This document shows positions 1 to 5,969 of a DNA stretch of 13,104 nt, piece after piece. Under the pieces are notes generated by a model, which had not been told where the DNA came from, did no database searches, and worked only from the letters and a program-made list of their open reading frames with translations. How positions within the stretch are numbered: position 1 is the first letter of the stretch; every line of letters starts with the position of its first letter. The position numbers were made by a program, and so were the translations under genes. Source of the DNA: Gemmatimonadota bacterium (lineage in GTDB: Bacteria > Gemmatimonadota > Gemmatimonadetes > Gemmatimonadales > GWC2-71-9); contig QHUD01000007.1 in the NCBI GenBank assembly GCA_003221085.1, forward strand, positions 1 to 13,104, given 5' to 3'.

Positions 1-426
1 GCGGACCACGTCGCCGCAGGCGCCGAGCGTCGTGACGAGCGCGTCGTTCACGGCGCGTATTGTCGCCTTGAGATCGCCCTTCAAGACGCCATGGAACTGG
101 TTGCCTTGACGCGTCGTCACGCGCAGCGTGCCGTTGCCGTAGCGGTCCGCCAGCTCGTCGATCACGAGGTACTGCTCGCCGGTGAGCACGCCGCCCGGGA
201 TCTTGCAGCGGACCATGAACTGGTGATCCGGCTCGCTGTCCGTGCCACGACGCTCGCGGCGCTGGTCGCGATCCTCCTGCTGGTAGGTCCCGTGGAACTT
301 GAGGAGTTGAGCGCCCGTGTCGGAGAAATGGTCAGAGCCGGAAACGAGCTGCTCGCCCAGATCACCGCGCAGGCCGCGGCTCTCCTCTTTCACCTTCTCG
401 ACCGCGCTCAGCGGCTTGTCGGTCAT
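1..426 (-). CDS. cysI: Sulfite reductase hemoprotein (CysI/ferredoxin-type), N-terminal part
   Basis: This frame is open from an ATG at 426 to the left edge, giving the first 142 residues; the C-terminal part is outside the window. The family reduces sulfite to sulfide with six electrons, using siroheme and a [4Fe-4S] cluster in the cytoplasm. Visible family features are QLLKFHGTYQQEDRDQR (residues 41-57), FMVRCKIPGG (about 70-79) and LRVTTRQGNQFHGVLK (about 100-115), matching the N-terminal ferrodoxin-like half of sulfite/nitrite reductases. The siroheme/cluster cysteines are in the unseen half, so NADPH-linked CysI cannot be told from a ferredoxin-dependent enzyme, and nitrite reductase is not formally excluded. 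The start is fixed by an ATGA overlap with the sat stop codon, so the gene is probably translationally coupled. Its place as last visible gene of a cys operon supports the sulfite role. Confidence 0.88.
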   Translation of the reverse strand, partial: MTDKPLSAVEKVKEESRGLRGDLGEQLVSGSDHFSDTGAQLLKFHGTYQQEDRDQRRERRGTDSEPDHQFMVRCKIPGGVLTGEQYLVIDELADRYGNGTLRVTTRQGNQFHGVLKGDLKATIRAVNDALVTTLGACGDVVR

Positions 427-1586
427 GCGACCACCACCTCCCGCAGGCCATCGGCGAGCACCTGGCCGACCTCCGGCCGGCTGAACTCGGGCGGCGGCAG
501 CGTGCCGCTGCGCAGCAGCTCCCGTACTTTGGTGCCGGAGAGCGTCACATGGGACTCGGCGTCGTGCGGGCAGGTCTTGGGTGACGCCATGCCGCCGCAG
601 CGCTGGCAGTAGAACGTGTGCTCGAAGCAGATGGTCTGAATGCCGAGCTCGCCCGGCGCGAAGCGCTCGAAGATGCGCTGCGCATCGTACGTGCCGTAGT
701 AGTTCCCGACCCCCGCGTGATCGCGGCCCACGATGAAATGAGTGCACCCGTAGTTCTTGCGGACCAGCGCGTGGAACACCGCCTCCCGCGGACCGGCGTA
801 CCGCATCGCGGCCGGGAAGCCAGCGAGGAGCACTCGATCTTGTGGGTAGTAGCGCTCGAGCAGCACGCGGTAGCTCTTGACGCGTACAGCAGCCGGGACA
901 TCGTCGTCCTTGGTGGGCCCGAGCAGCGGATGCAGCAGCAGTCCGTCCACCGTCTCGAGCGCCGCCTTCTGGATGTACTCGTGCGCGCGGTGCACCGGAT
1001 TCCGCGTCTGGAAGCCGACCACGGTGCGCCAGCCGCGCTCGGCAAACGCGCGCCGGGTGTCCGCAGGATCGAGCGCCAGCTCCGGAAAGGGCGGCGTGGT
1101 GCGCCCGAGCAGACGGATGTCGCCGCCCACCAGGAAGTCCCCCTGGCTGTACAGCTGCGCCACACCGGGGTGCTTCGGGTCGGTGGTTCCGTACGCGAGG
1201 TGCGCCTCCTCCTCTTTCGAATGCGTGAACACCTCTCGGACTTCGAGCAGGGCGACGGTACGGCCGTCCGATGCCTGCAGTGCCACGGTCTCGCGGACTC
1301 TCCTCGGGTCCGCGACTCGCAAGGTGATCGGCAGCGACCACGGAAGACCGTTGGCTAAACGCATCTCGTGCAGGACGCGCTGGTAGTCGGCCAGGCCCAT
1401 GAAGCCGCTGAGCGGGCTGTAGGCGCCGGTCGCGATGAGCTCGAGATCCGCGACCGCCCGCGGGTCGACCGTCAGAGACGGCAGCGCGGCCGCCAGCTCG
1501 AGCGCCGCCGGGTGCTCCTCGCCCGCGATCACTCGGCTCACCAGCGTCCCACCGTGCGCTGCGATCGGCGTCGTTTCAAAGCTCAC
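423..1586 (-). CDS. sat: Sulfate adenylyltransferase (ATP sulfurylase, Sat type)
   Basis: 387 residues, full length for the homomeric Sat family. It makes adenylyl sulfate (APS) and pyrophosphate from sulfate and ATP, the first step of sulfate assimilation, in the cytoplasm. The catalytic signature QTRNPVHRAHE lies at residues 193-203 and the second nucleotide-binding motif GRDHAGVG at 287-294. A cysteine/histidine cluster near the C-terminus (C320, C327, C330, C339, H341) resembles the zinc site of bacterial and archaeal Sat enzymes. The operon uses this single-chain enzyme and shows no CysD/CysN pair. The start lies 4 bp after the cysH stop, and the stop overlaps the cysI start. An upstream cysteine leader (2997-3101) and attenuator probably control the whole unit. 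Confidence 0.96.
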   Translation of the reverse strand: MSFETTPIAAHGGTLVSRVIAGEEHPAALELAAALPSLTVDPRAVADLELIATGAYSPLSGFMGLADYQRVLHEMRLANGLPWSLPITLRVADPRRVRETVALQASDGRTVALLEVREVFTHSKEEEAHLAYGTTDPKHPGVAQLYSQGDFLVGGDIRLLGRTTPPFPELALDPADTRRAFAERGWRTVVGFQTRNPVHRAHEYIQKAALETVDGLLLHPLLGPTKDDDVPAAVRVKSYRVLLERYYPQDRVLLAGFPAAMRYAGPREAVFHALVRKNYGCTHFIVGRDHAGVGNYYGTYDAQRIFERFAPGELGIQTICFEHTFYCQRCGGMASPKTCPHDAESHVTLSGTKVRELLRSGTLPPPEFSRPEVGQVLADGLREVVVA

Positions 1587-1590
1587 GGCT

Positions 1591-2280
1591 TTAGGCCTCC
1601 TGCTTCACAGTGAAGGTGTGTAGGCCGCACTCGGTCTTGCCGGTGCCGCTCCACCGCCCCGCGCGCTCGGCCTCGCCGGGCGCCGTGGGGCGGGTGCAGG
1701 GCCAGCAACCGATGCTCGAGTAGCCCTGGTCGAGCAGCGGGTGATACGGCACGCCGTTTTCCCGGAGGTAACGCCACACATCCGCCCGACTCCAGTGAGC
1801 CAGCGGAAACACCTTCACGATCGGCCGGCCGCCGACCTCGTGCAGCTCGACGAGCTCCGTCGACGAGCGCGTGGCGGACTGATCCTGTCGCACCGCGCTG
1901 ATCCAGGCGTCGAACCCGACGAGGGCCCGCTCGAGCGGCTCGACCTTGCGAATGAAGCAGCAGCGGTCCGGGTCCGTCTGGTACAGCGGACCCGGGTCGG
2001 TCTGAGGCTTCAAGTCGACGACTTTGAGGCCGTAGCGCTTGGCGAACCGCTCCTTGAATGCGTATGTCTCGGGAAAATGGAAGGCGGTGTCGAGAAAGAG
2101 CACCGGCACCGTCCGGTCGATCCGGCTGAGAAGGTGCGCGAGCACGACGCCGCCCCCGCCGAAGCTCACGGTCAGGGTGACCTTATCCGGGAACGTATCC
2201 ACCGCCCACGTGAGGGTCGTCTCGGGATCGGCACCCGTGAGAGCCGCGGCCTGCTCGCGAACCTGCGCGGCGTTAAGCAT
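1591..2280 (-). CDS. cysH: Adenylyl-/phosphoadenylyl-sulfate reductase, [4Fe-4S] type
   Basis: 229 residues. It reduces APS (or PAPS) to sulfite with thioredoxin-type electrons. A PP-loop-like SFGGGG is at residues 39-44, LDTAFHFPET at 63-72 and VRQDQSATR at 130-138. The cysteine pattern is the [4Fe-4S] one: C107-C108 and C192-x-x-C195. The catalytic cysteine is C218 in the C-terminal KTECGLH motif. In the family the CC/CxxC cluster marks enzymes that accept APS, and some (Bacillus CysH) accept both APS and PAPS. PAPS-only enzymes of the E. coli type lack it. The ATG at 2280 overlaps the end of cysC by 8 bp. Because cysC is in the same operon, the true substrate is unclear from sequence. Confidence 0.94.
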   Translation of the reverse strand: MLNAAQVREQAAALTGADPETTLTWAVDTFPDKVTLTVSFGGGGVVLAHLLSRIDRTVPVLFLDTAFHFPETYAFKERFAKRYGLKVVDLKPQTDPGPLYQTDPDRCCFIRKVEPLERALVGFDAWISAVRQDQSATRSSTELVELHEVGGRPIVKVFPLAHWSRADVWRYLRENGVPYHPLLDQGYSSIGCWPCTRPTAPGEAERAGRWSGTGKTECGLHTFTVKQEA

Positions 2281-2854
2281 CGCCCGGACTCCGGAGGTGG
2301 CCGAGCTCGAGCAGACGGTCGATCACCCGGGCAGCGCTCTCGGCGACCTGCTCGCGCTCCGTGTCGATCACGAGCTCCGGGGACACCGGCTCCTCGTAGG
2401 GATCCGACACACCGGTGAACTGGGGGATCTCCCCGGCCAGCGCCCGGCGATACAACCCTTTGGTATCACGGCGGATGCACTCGTCGAGCGAGGCCTTCAC
2501 GTACACTTCCATAAACGCGCCGATGTCCTCGCGTACCTCGTCCCGGATCGCGCGATAGGGAGAGATCGCGGCGGAGATGACCGCCACCCCATTCCGCGTG
2601 AGGAGCTTCGCCACATAGCCGATGCGGCGGATGTTGGTGTCGCGGTCCTCCCGCGAGAACCCGAGACCCTTGGAGAGATTCTGACGCACTTCGTCCCCGT
2701 CGAGCACTTCGACCGGCACGCCCCGACCACGCAGCTCCGCGCTCACCGCCGCGGCCAGCGTGGACTTGCCCGACCCGGACAGGCCGGTGAACCACAGCGT
2801 GAAGCCGTGCGCCTGCGTGATACGGTCGTCCGCTATTAGCTCCGGTTGAGGCAT
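2273..2854 (-). CDS. cysC: Adenylylsulfate (APS) kinase
   Basis: 193 residues from the ATG at 2854, normal for a stand-alone APS kinase. It phosphorylates APS to PAPS with ATP. The Walker A motif GLSGSGKST is at residues 24-32, DGDEVR at 52-57, FSREDRDTNIRRIGYVA at 66-82, the ISPYR segment at 97-101, and KGLYRRALAGEIPQFTGVSD at about 132-151. The frame stays open upstream to an ATG at 3025, but that extension crosses the terminator hairpin and a palindromic repeat and has no family similarity. The ATG at 2854 has GGAAAGAG directly before it, so it is preferred. This is the first structural gene after the cysteine leader, and its end overlaps cysH by 8 bp. Confidence 0.94.
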   Translation of the reverse strand: MPQPELIADDRITQAHGFTLWFTGLSGSGKSTLAAAVSAELRGRGVPVEVLDGDEVRQNLSKGLGFSREDRDTNIRRIGYVAKLLTRNGVAVISAAISPYRAIRDEVREDIGAFMEVYVKASLDECIRRDTKGLYRRALAGEIPQFTGVSDPYEEPVSPELVIDTEREQVAESAARVIDRLLELGHLRSPGDA

Positions 2855-2878
2855 CTCTTTCCGACCTTCCCTTTCGTT

Positions 2879-2905
2879 CCCCCTCTCCACACCGGGGAGA
2901 GGGGG
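2879..2905. repeat. Palindromic element in the cysC 5' region
   Basis: CCCCCTCTCC at 2879-2888 and GGAGAGGGGG at 2896-2905 form a perfect 10-bp inverted repeat with a 7-nt loop. It lies between the attenuator hairpin and the cysC ribosome-binding site. On the cysC strand it reads CCCCTCTCC...GGAGAGGGG with CTCACGCCCTG just before it, the look of dispersed palindromes I know from GC-rich bacteria. Only one copy is in this window, so dispersal is an inference. It could also shape cysC mRNA structure or stability. Confidence 0.6.
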
Positions 2906-2918
2906 ACAGGGCGTGAGG

Positions 2919-2957
2919 TAAAAGCGAAACGGGCCCGCTTCCGTGGGAAGCGGGCCC
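2919..2957 (-). terminator. Attenuator terminator upstream of cysC
   Basis: Read leftward, GGGCCCGCTTCC (2957-2946), loop CAC, and GGAAGCGGGCCC (2942-2931) form a perfect 12-bp stem with a 3-nt loop. It is followed by GTTTCGCTTTTA (2930-2919), an interrupted T tract. It sits 39 nt after the stop of the cysteine leader ORF and 76 nt before cysC, the place expected of an attenuator rather than of an operon end. A leader segment at 3042-3034 can pair with its 5' arm and block it. Confidence 0.75.
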
Positions 2958-2996
2958 GATCTGCGTCGCGCGTGCCGTTTACAAGCTAGTCGAGCA

Positions 2997-3101
2997 TCAT
3001 CCGATGCCGGCAACCACAGCGCCACAACCGCGTCCGCTCCCCGAGGGGCAAGGACACATCCGACAGGCCGGACAACAGTGGGTCGTGTGGTGCGCGATCA
3101 T
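2997..3101 (-). CDS. Cysteine-rich leader peptide of the cys operon
   Basis: A 34-codon ORF starting ATG at 3101 and stopping TGA at 2999-2997. It begins MIAHHTTHCCPACRMCPCP, with Cys at positions 9, 10, 13, 16, 18 and 26; five of the six codons are TGT, the minor Cys codon in the surrounding genes. It lies between a strong promoter and a terminator hairpin, just before cysC-cysH-sat-cysI, whose pathway makes the sulfide for cysteine. I infer an attenuation leader: with scarce Cys-tRNA, ribosomes stall on codons 9-18 and free the antiterminator segment that follows. No Shine-Dalgarno precedes the ATG, and the predicted transcript starts about 2 nt upstream, so it is probably leaderless. Similar polycysteine leaderless ORFs are known as cysteine-responsive attenuators in mycobacteria. 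A metal-binding micropeptide is a less likely alternative. Confidence 0.8.
   Translation of the reverse strand: MIAHHTTHCCPACRMCPCPSGSGRGCGAVVAGIG
3034..3042 (-). promoter_or_regulatory. Predicted antiterminator segment of the cys leader
   Basis: On the leader strand GGGGAGCGG (3042-3034) can pair over nine positions, with one G-U, with CCGCTTCCC (2953-2945). That covers most of the 5' arm of the terminator plus one loop base, so the two structures exclude each other. The segment starts 5 nt after the Cys-18 codon, so a ribosome held at the earlier Cys codons would leave it free. Folding energies were not computed. Confidence 0.5.
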
Positions 3102-3109
3102 GATTTTGT

Positions 3110-3138
3110 TATTTACCCGGCAGGTGCCGCGATGTCAA
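3110..3138 (-). promoter_or_regulatory. Promoter of the cys leader and operon
   Basis: On the minus strand a perfect TTGACA (3138-3133) is followed by a 17-bp spacer and TAAATA (3115-3110), five of six to the -10 consensus. With the usual 6-nt discriminator, transcription would start at about 3103, 2 nt before the leader ATG at 3101. Confidence 0.75.
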
Positions 3139-3177
3139 TCACACGTTCGGGCGGGGGCGTCCGGCGACCAGGGGTGG

Positions 3178-3207
3178 TTGACAAGGATCACGCCCGCGGC
3201 TTAGTTA
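3178..3207 (+). promoter_or_regulatory. Promoter of the his leader and operon
   Basis: TTGACA at 3178-3183 is perfect. The -10 is weak: TTAGTT (3201-3206) at 17-bp spacing or TAGTTA (3202-3207) at 18 bp. Either would start transcription at about 3213-3214, on the leader ATG. It is back to back with the cys promoter, with 39 bp between the two -35 boxes and no obvious operator palindrome between them. Confidence 0.6.
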
Positions 3208-3213
3208 CGGGTC

Positions 3214-3300
3214 ATGGAGCGTACCCGTTTGCATCACCGGCACCACCATCACCACCCGTCGATCGGGGGGAGCCGGAGGCGTACGCAAGGTACCGAGTAG
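3214..3300 (+). CDS. Histidine operon leader peptide (HisL-type)
   Basis: A 28-codon ORF from ATG at 3214 to TAG at 3298-3300. It starts MERTRLHHRHHHHHP: codons 7-14 hold seven His, broken once by Arg. This is the signature of his-operon attenuation leaders (the E. coli HisL has a run of seven His), although the flanking sequence is not alike. It is followed by a G-rich segment that can act as antiterminator, then by a terminator hairpin and hisG. I infer that shortage of charged His-tRNA stalls the ribosome on the His codons and allows read-through into hisG-hisD. The ATG has no good Shine-Dalgarno and lies at the predicted transcription start, so the ORF is probably leaderless. The role is very likely from the His run and position; the leaderless start is less certain because the -10 box is weak. 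Confidence 0.85.
   Translation: MERTRLHHRHHHHHPSIGGSRRRTQGTE
3265..3282 (+). promoter_or_regulatory. Predicted antiterminator segment of the his leader
   Basis: GGGGGG (3265-3270) can pair with CCCCCC (3335-3340), and GGCGT (3278-3282) with ACGCC (3328-3332), which occupies the 5' arm of the his terminator. The segment starts 9 nt after the last His codon, so a ribosome stalled in the His run leaves most of it free, while one that reaches the TAG at 3298 covers or disrupts its 3' part. Proposed by eye; energies not computed. Confidence 0.45.
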
Positions 3301-3325
3301 ACCTGTAGAGCCTTGAGTCCATCGC

Positions 3326-3361
3326 CGACGCCGACCCCCCTGGGGCCGGCGTCGTGCTTTT
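3326..3361 (+). terminator. Attenuator terminator upstream of hisG
   Basis: The arms 3326-3338 and 3342-3354 form a 13-position stem with a single A-C mismatch (3334/3346) and loop CCT, followed by TGCTTTT (3355-3361). It lies 25 nt after the leader stop codon and 54 nt before hisG, so it is a conditional terminator of the his leader transcript. Confidence 0.8.
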
Positions 3362-3415
3362 AGGGACGTCCGAGCTCCGGGGCTTCGGTTCGGCCAACGA
3401 ACGGAGCGCGACACG

Positions 3416-4294
3416 ATGTCCCGACAATCCGGTTCCTCGACACCCCTGCGGCTCGGCCTGCCGAAAGGCCGGATGGAGCAGGGAGTGCTGACCCTCCTCG
3501 GCGACGCCGGCATCCGGATTCGCCCGGGCGCCAGGGGCTATCGCCCCGACGTGTCCCTGCAAGACACCGAAGCAAAGATCCTCAAGCCCCAGAACATCGT
3601 CGAGATGCTGGCACTCGGTAGCCGAGACGTGGGGTTCGCCGGTGCGGACTGGGTGGCGGAGCTCGAGGCGAACGTTGTCGAGCTGCTCGACACCGGGCTC
3701 GACCCCGTGCAGGTAGTCGCGGCAGCACCCAAGGCCATGCTCGTCGACGGTCACCTGCCCTCCGGCCACTTGGTGGTGGCGTCAGAGTACGTGCGCCTGG
3801 CGCAGCGCTGGGTCACAACGCGCTGCCTCTCCGCCGAATGTGTCCGCTCCTACGGGGCGACCGAAGTGTTCCCGCCGGAGGATGCGGACGTCATCGTGGA
3901 CAATACCGCTACCGGGGCGACGCTCGAGGCGAACGGTCTCGTGGTCGTGGACGAGTTGATGCGCTCCTCGACGCGCCTGTATGCCAATCCCTCCGCCCTC
4001 GAGGATCGCGCGCGGCGCCGACGCATCGACGATCTCGTGATGCTACTCGACTCCGTGCTTGTAGCACGGCGTCGGGTCATGCTCGAGGTGAACGCCTCGG
4101 CGGAGTGCCTCGAGGCCGTGGTCGCGGTGCTGCCGTCCATGCGCCAGGCCACGGTGGCTCCACTGTTCGGCAACGGCGGCTACGCGGTGAAGGCCGCGGT
4201 GCCGCGCGACGCACTCCCACAGGTGATCCCCGCCGTGAAGGCAGCCGGGGGCACCGATCTCGTCGTGTCTACCTTCTCGCAGATCGTCCCATGA
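3416..4294 (+). CDS. hisG: ATP phosphoribosyltransferase, long form
   Basis: 292 residues. It condenses ATP and PRPP to phosphoribosyl-ATP, the first committed step of histidine synthesis. The opening LGLPKGRM is at residues 13-20 and the PRPP-binding segment DADVIVDNTATGATLEANGL at about 156-175. The length and a C-terminal domain at about 218-292 (including APLFGNGGYAVKAAVP and VVSTFSQIVP) mark the long, hexameric form. That form carries its own histidine-binding regulatory domain and needs no HisZ. The ATG at 3416 has GGAG 9 nt upstream (3403-3406). The gene is thus likely controlled twice, by attenuation upstream and by feedback on the enzyme. Its stop overlaps the hisC start (ATGA). Confidence 0.96.
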   Translation: MSRQSGSSTPLRLGLPKGRMEQGVLTLLGDAGIRIRPGARGYRPDVSLQDTEAKILKPQNIVEMLALGSRDVGFAGADWVAELEANVVELLDTGLDPVQVVAAAPKAMLVDGHLPSGHLVVASEYVRLAQRWVTTRCLSAECVRSYGATEVFPPEDADVIVDNTATGATLEANGLVVVDELMRSSTRLYANPSALEDRARRRRIDDLVMLLDSVLVARRRVMLEVNASAECLEAVVAVLPSMRQATVAPLFGNGGYAVKAAVPRDALPQVIPAVKAAGGTDLVVSTFSQIVP

Positions 4295-5379
4295 CGGCCA
4301 CCACATCGGCTCCCCTGACCGGCCCCGTGTCGCGGATCGACCCGGCCACCGCCTACCGCCGCCCCGCGATCGGTCCCGGCATGCTTCGCCTCGACTCGAA
4401 CGAGGGCGTTCTGCCTTCGCGTGCCCTGCTCGGCGATCTCGCCAACGCCGACCCGGAGCTGTTGCGTCGTTATCCGGACGTCTGCGCGCTCGAAGCCGCA
4501 CTCGCGGCACGTGTCGGCGTCGCGCCGGACCGGGTGCTGGTCACCGCCGGCGCGGACGAGGCGATCGATCGCGCGTGCCGGGCGTTCCTCGAGCCCGGCC
4601 GTGCCCTCGTGCTGCCGGACCCCAGCTTCGACATGTTCGACTGCAGCGCCGCGCTCGCCGGCGGCGAGCTCTTCCGGGTACCGTGGCGAGACGACGCCTT
4701 CCCCATCGACGCGTTCCTCGGACGGCTCGATGCGCGCACCGCCGTCGTCGCGGTCGTGTCGCCCAACAACCCGACGGGGAGTGTGGCGACGCTGGCCGAT
4801 GTGCGAAGCCTCGCCGCGGCGGCGCCGCACGCCCTCGTCGTCCTCGATCACGTGTACGTCGAGTACGCGGACGAGGATCTCACGCCCGGGGTGCTCGATC
4901 TGGCCAACGTCCTGGTACTGCGCACCCTGTCCAAAGCTTGGGGCCTCGCGGGGTGTCGTGTTGGCTACGCGATCGGGAGCCCATACGTGATCGCCGTGCT
5001 GCGCGCCGCGGGCGGCCCGTACACGGTGGCGGCGCCCTCGATCGCGCTCGCCCTGGCCCAGCTCGAGCGCGGCGCCGAGCCGCTCCGCGCCCACGTCGCG
5101 CGGGTCCGCGAGGAGCGGCGTCTGCTCGGCGGGCGGCTTGCCGCTGCCGGCCTCGCGCCCCGGCCGTCGCAGGCGAACTTCGTGCTCGTCGAATGCGGGC
5201 CACGGGCCCGTGCGCTCTGCGCCGGTCTCGCCACCCACGGCGTGGTGGTCCGCGACTTCCCCAGCCGCCGGGGTCTTGAGACGGCACTGCGCGTCACGCT
5301 GCCGGGGAGCGCTCCCGACTTCGATCGGCTGAGCCAGGCCCTCGAGCTGACGCTCCAATCCGAGGGCCTCGAGCCATGA
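4291..5379 (+). CDS. hisC: Histidinol-phosphate aminotransferase
   Basis: 362 residues from the ATG at 4291. A PLP-dependent fold-type I aminotransferase converting imidazole acetol phosphate to histidinol phosphate with glutamate. The N-terminus LRLDSNEG (32-39) is typical of HisC. Other motifs are SPNNPTG (157-163), D186 and Y189 for PLP contact, the Schiff-base lysine K215 in TLSKAWGLAGCRVGY (212-226) and the substrate-carboxylate arginine near the C-terminus in LRVTL (333-337). The PLP aspartate motif reads DHVY where DEAY is usual, a mild oddity with the key D and Y kept. The frame extends upstream inside hisG to 3838, but the ATGA overlap with hisG and family length favour 4291. Its 3' end overlaps hisB by 4 bp. 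Confidence 0.95.
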   Translation: MTATTSAPLTGPVSRIDPATAYRRPAIGPGMLRLDSNEGVLPSRALLGDLANADPELLRRYPDVCALEAALAARVGVAPDRVLVTAGADEAIDRACRAFLEPGRALVLPDPSFDMFDCSAALAGGELFRVPWRDDAFPIDAFLGRLDARTAVVAVVSPNNPTGSVATLADVRSLAAAAPHALVVLDHVYVEYADEDLTPGVLDLANVLVLRTLSKAWGLAGCRVGYAIGSPYVIAVLRAAGGPYTVAAPSIALALAQLERGAEPLRAHVARVREERRLLGGRLAAAGLAPRPSQANFVLVECGPRARALCAGLATHGVVVRDFPSRRGLETALRVTLPGSAPDFDRLSQALELTLQSEGLEP

Positions 5380-5969
5380 CCGCGCGCACCGCAACCGTCA
5401 CGCGCGCCACGCGCGAGACATCGATCACGGTCACGCTCACACTCGAGGGCGCGGGGCAGGCCGACGTGAAGACAGGACTCGGCTTCCTCGATCATCTGCT
5501 CGAGGCGTTGAGCCGTCACGCCCGATTCGATGTAACGCTCGCCTGCAAGGGCGACCTCCACGTCGACGACCACCACACCGCCGAGGACTGCGCGCTCGCG
5601 TTCGGTCAGGCGGTCGATCGGGCGTTGGGCGAGCGGCGGGGCGTCAACCGGTTCGGCTGGGCCTATGCTCCGCTCGACGAGGCGCTGGCGCGCGCCGTGG
5701 TGGATCTGTCGGGGCGGTCGTACGCGGACGTGACGCTGGGATTGCGCCGGGAGGCGATCGGTGGTCTGGCGTGCGAGAACATCCCGCACATCCTGCGCTC
5801 GCTCGCGGCGGCGGGACGATTCACACTGCACGTCGACGTGCTGAAGGGCGAGAACGACCACCACCGGGCCGAAGCCGCCTTCAAGGCGACCGCCCTCGCG
5901 CTCAAGCAGGCGGTGGCCTGCTCGGGCTTCGACGACGTGCCGTCCACCAAGGGGACGCTCGATGCCTGA
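5376..5969 (+). CDS. hisB: Imidazoleglycerol-phosphate dehydratase
   Basis: 197 residues, the monofunctional form without the N-terminal phosphatase seen in E. coli. It dehydrates IGP to imidazole acetol phosphate using two manganese ions. The metal-binding motifs are DHHTAED (65-71) and NDHHRAEAAFKA (160-171), and FLDHLLEALSRH is at 37-48. The protein ends in the usual STKGTL (190-195). As HisB here lacks a phosphatase domain and no other phosphatase gene is in the window, histidinol phosphatase must be encoded elsewhere. The gene overlaps hisC by 4 bp and hisHF by 8 bp. Confidence 0.96.
   Translation: MTARTATVTRATRETSITVTLTLEGAGQADVKTGLGFLDHLLEALSRHARFDVTLACKGDLHVDDHHTAEDCALAFGQAVDRALGERRGVNRFGWAYAPLDEALARAVVDLSGRSYADVTLGLRREAIGGLACENIPHILRSLAAAGRFTLHVDVLKGENDHHRAEAAFKATALALKQAVACSGFDDVPSTKGTLDA

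Noticed and set aside
2855..3025. A 57-codon N-terminal extension of CysC
   Set aside because: It crosses the attenuator hairpin and the palindromic repeat, has no kinase-family similarity, and the ATG at 2854 has its own ribosome-binding site.
3001..3060. Plus-strand GATGCCGGCAACC resembles the core of a SAM riboswitch
   Set aside because: It is the complement of the cysteine leader's codons; I could not find the flanking helices, and reading plus it would face the his leader rather than a sulfur gene.
2943..3308. A 121-codon plus-strand frame across the divergent control region
   Set aside because: No recognisable domain; it overlaps both promoters, the cys leader and the his leader, whose signals are far stronger.
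3838..4290. A 151-codon N-terminal extension of HisC
   Set aside because: It lies wholly within hisG in another frame and reads as low-complexity Arg-rich sequence; HisC begins at the ATGA overlap at 4291.
4180..5394. Long antisense open frames opposite hisC, hisHF, hisAIE and nadA
   Set aside because: They are Arg/Ala/Pro-rich mirror frames expected from high GC codon bias and show no family motifs.
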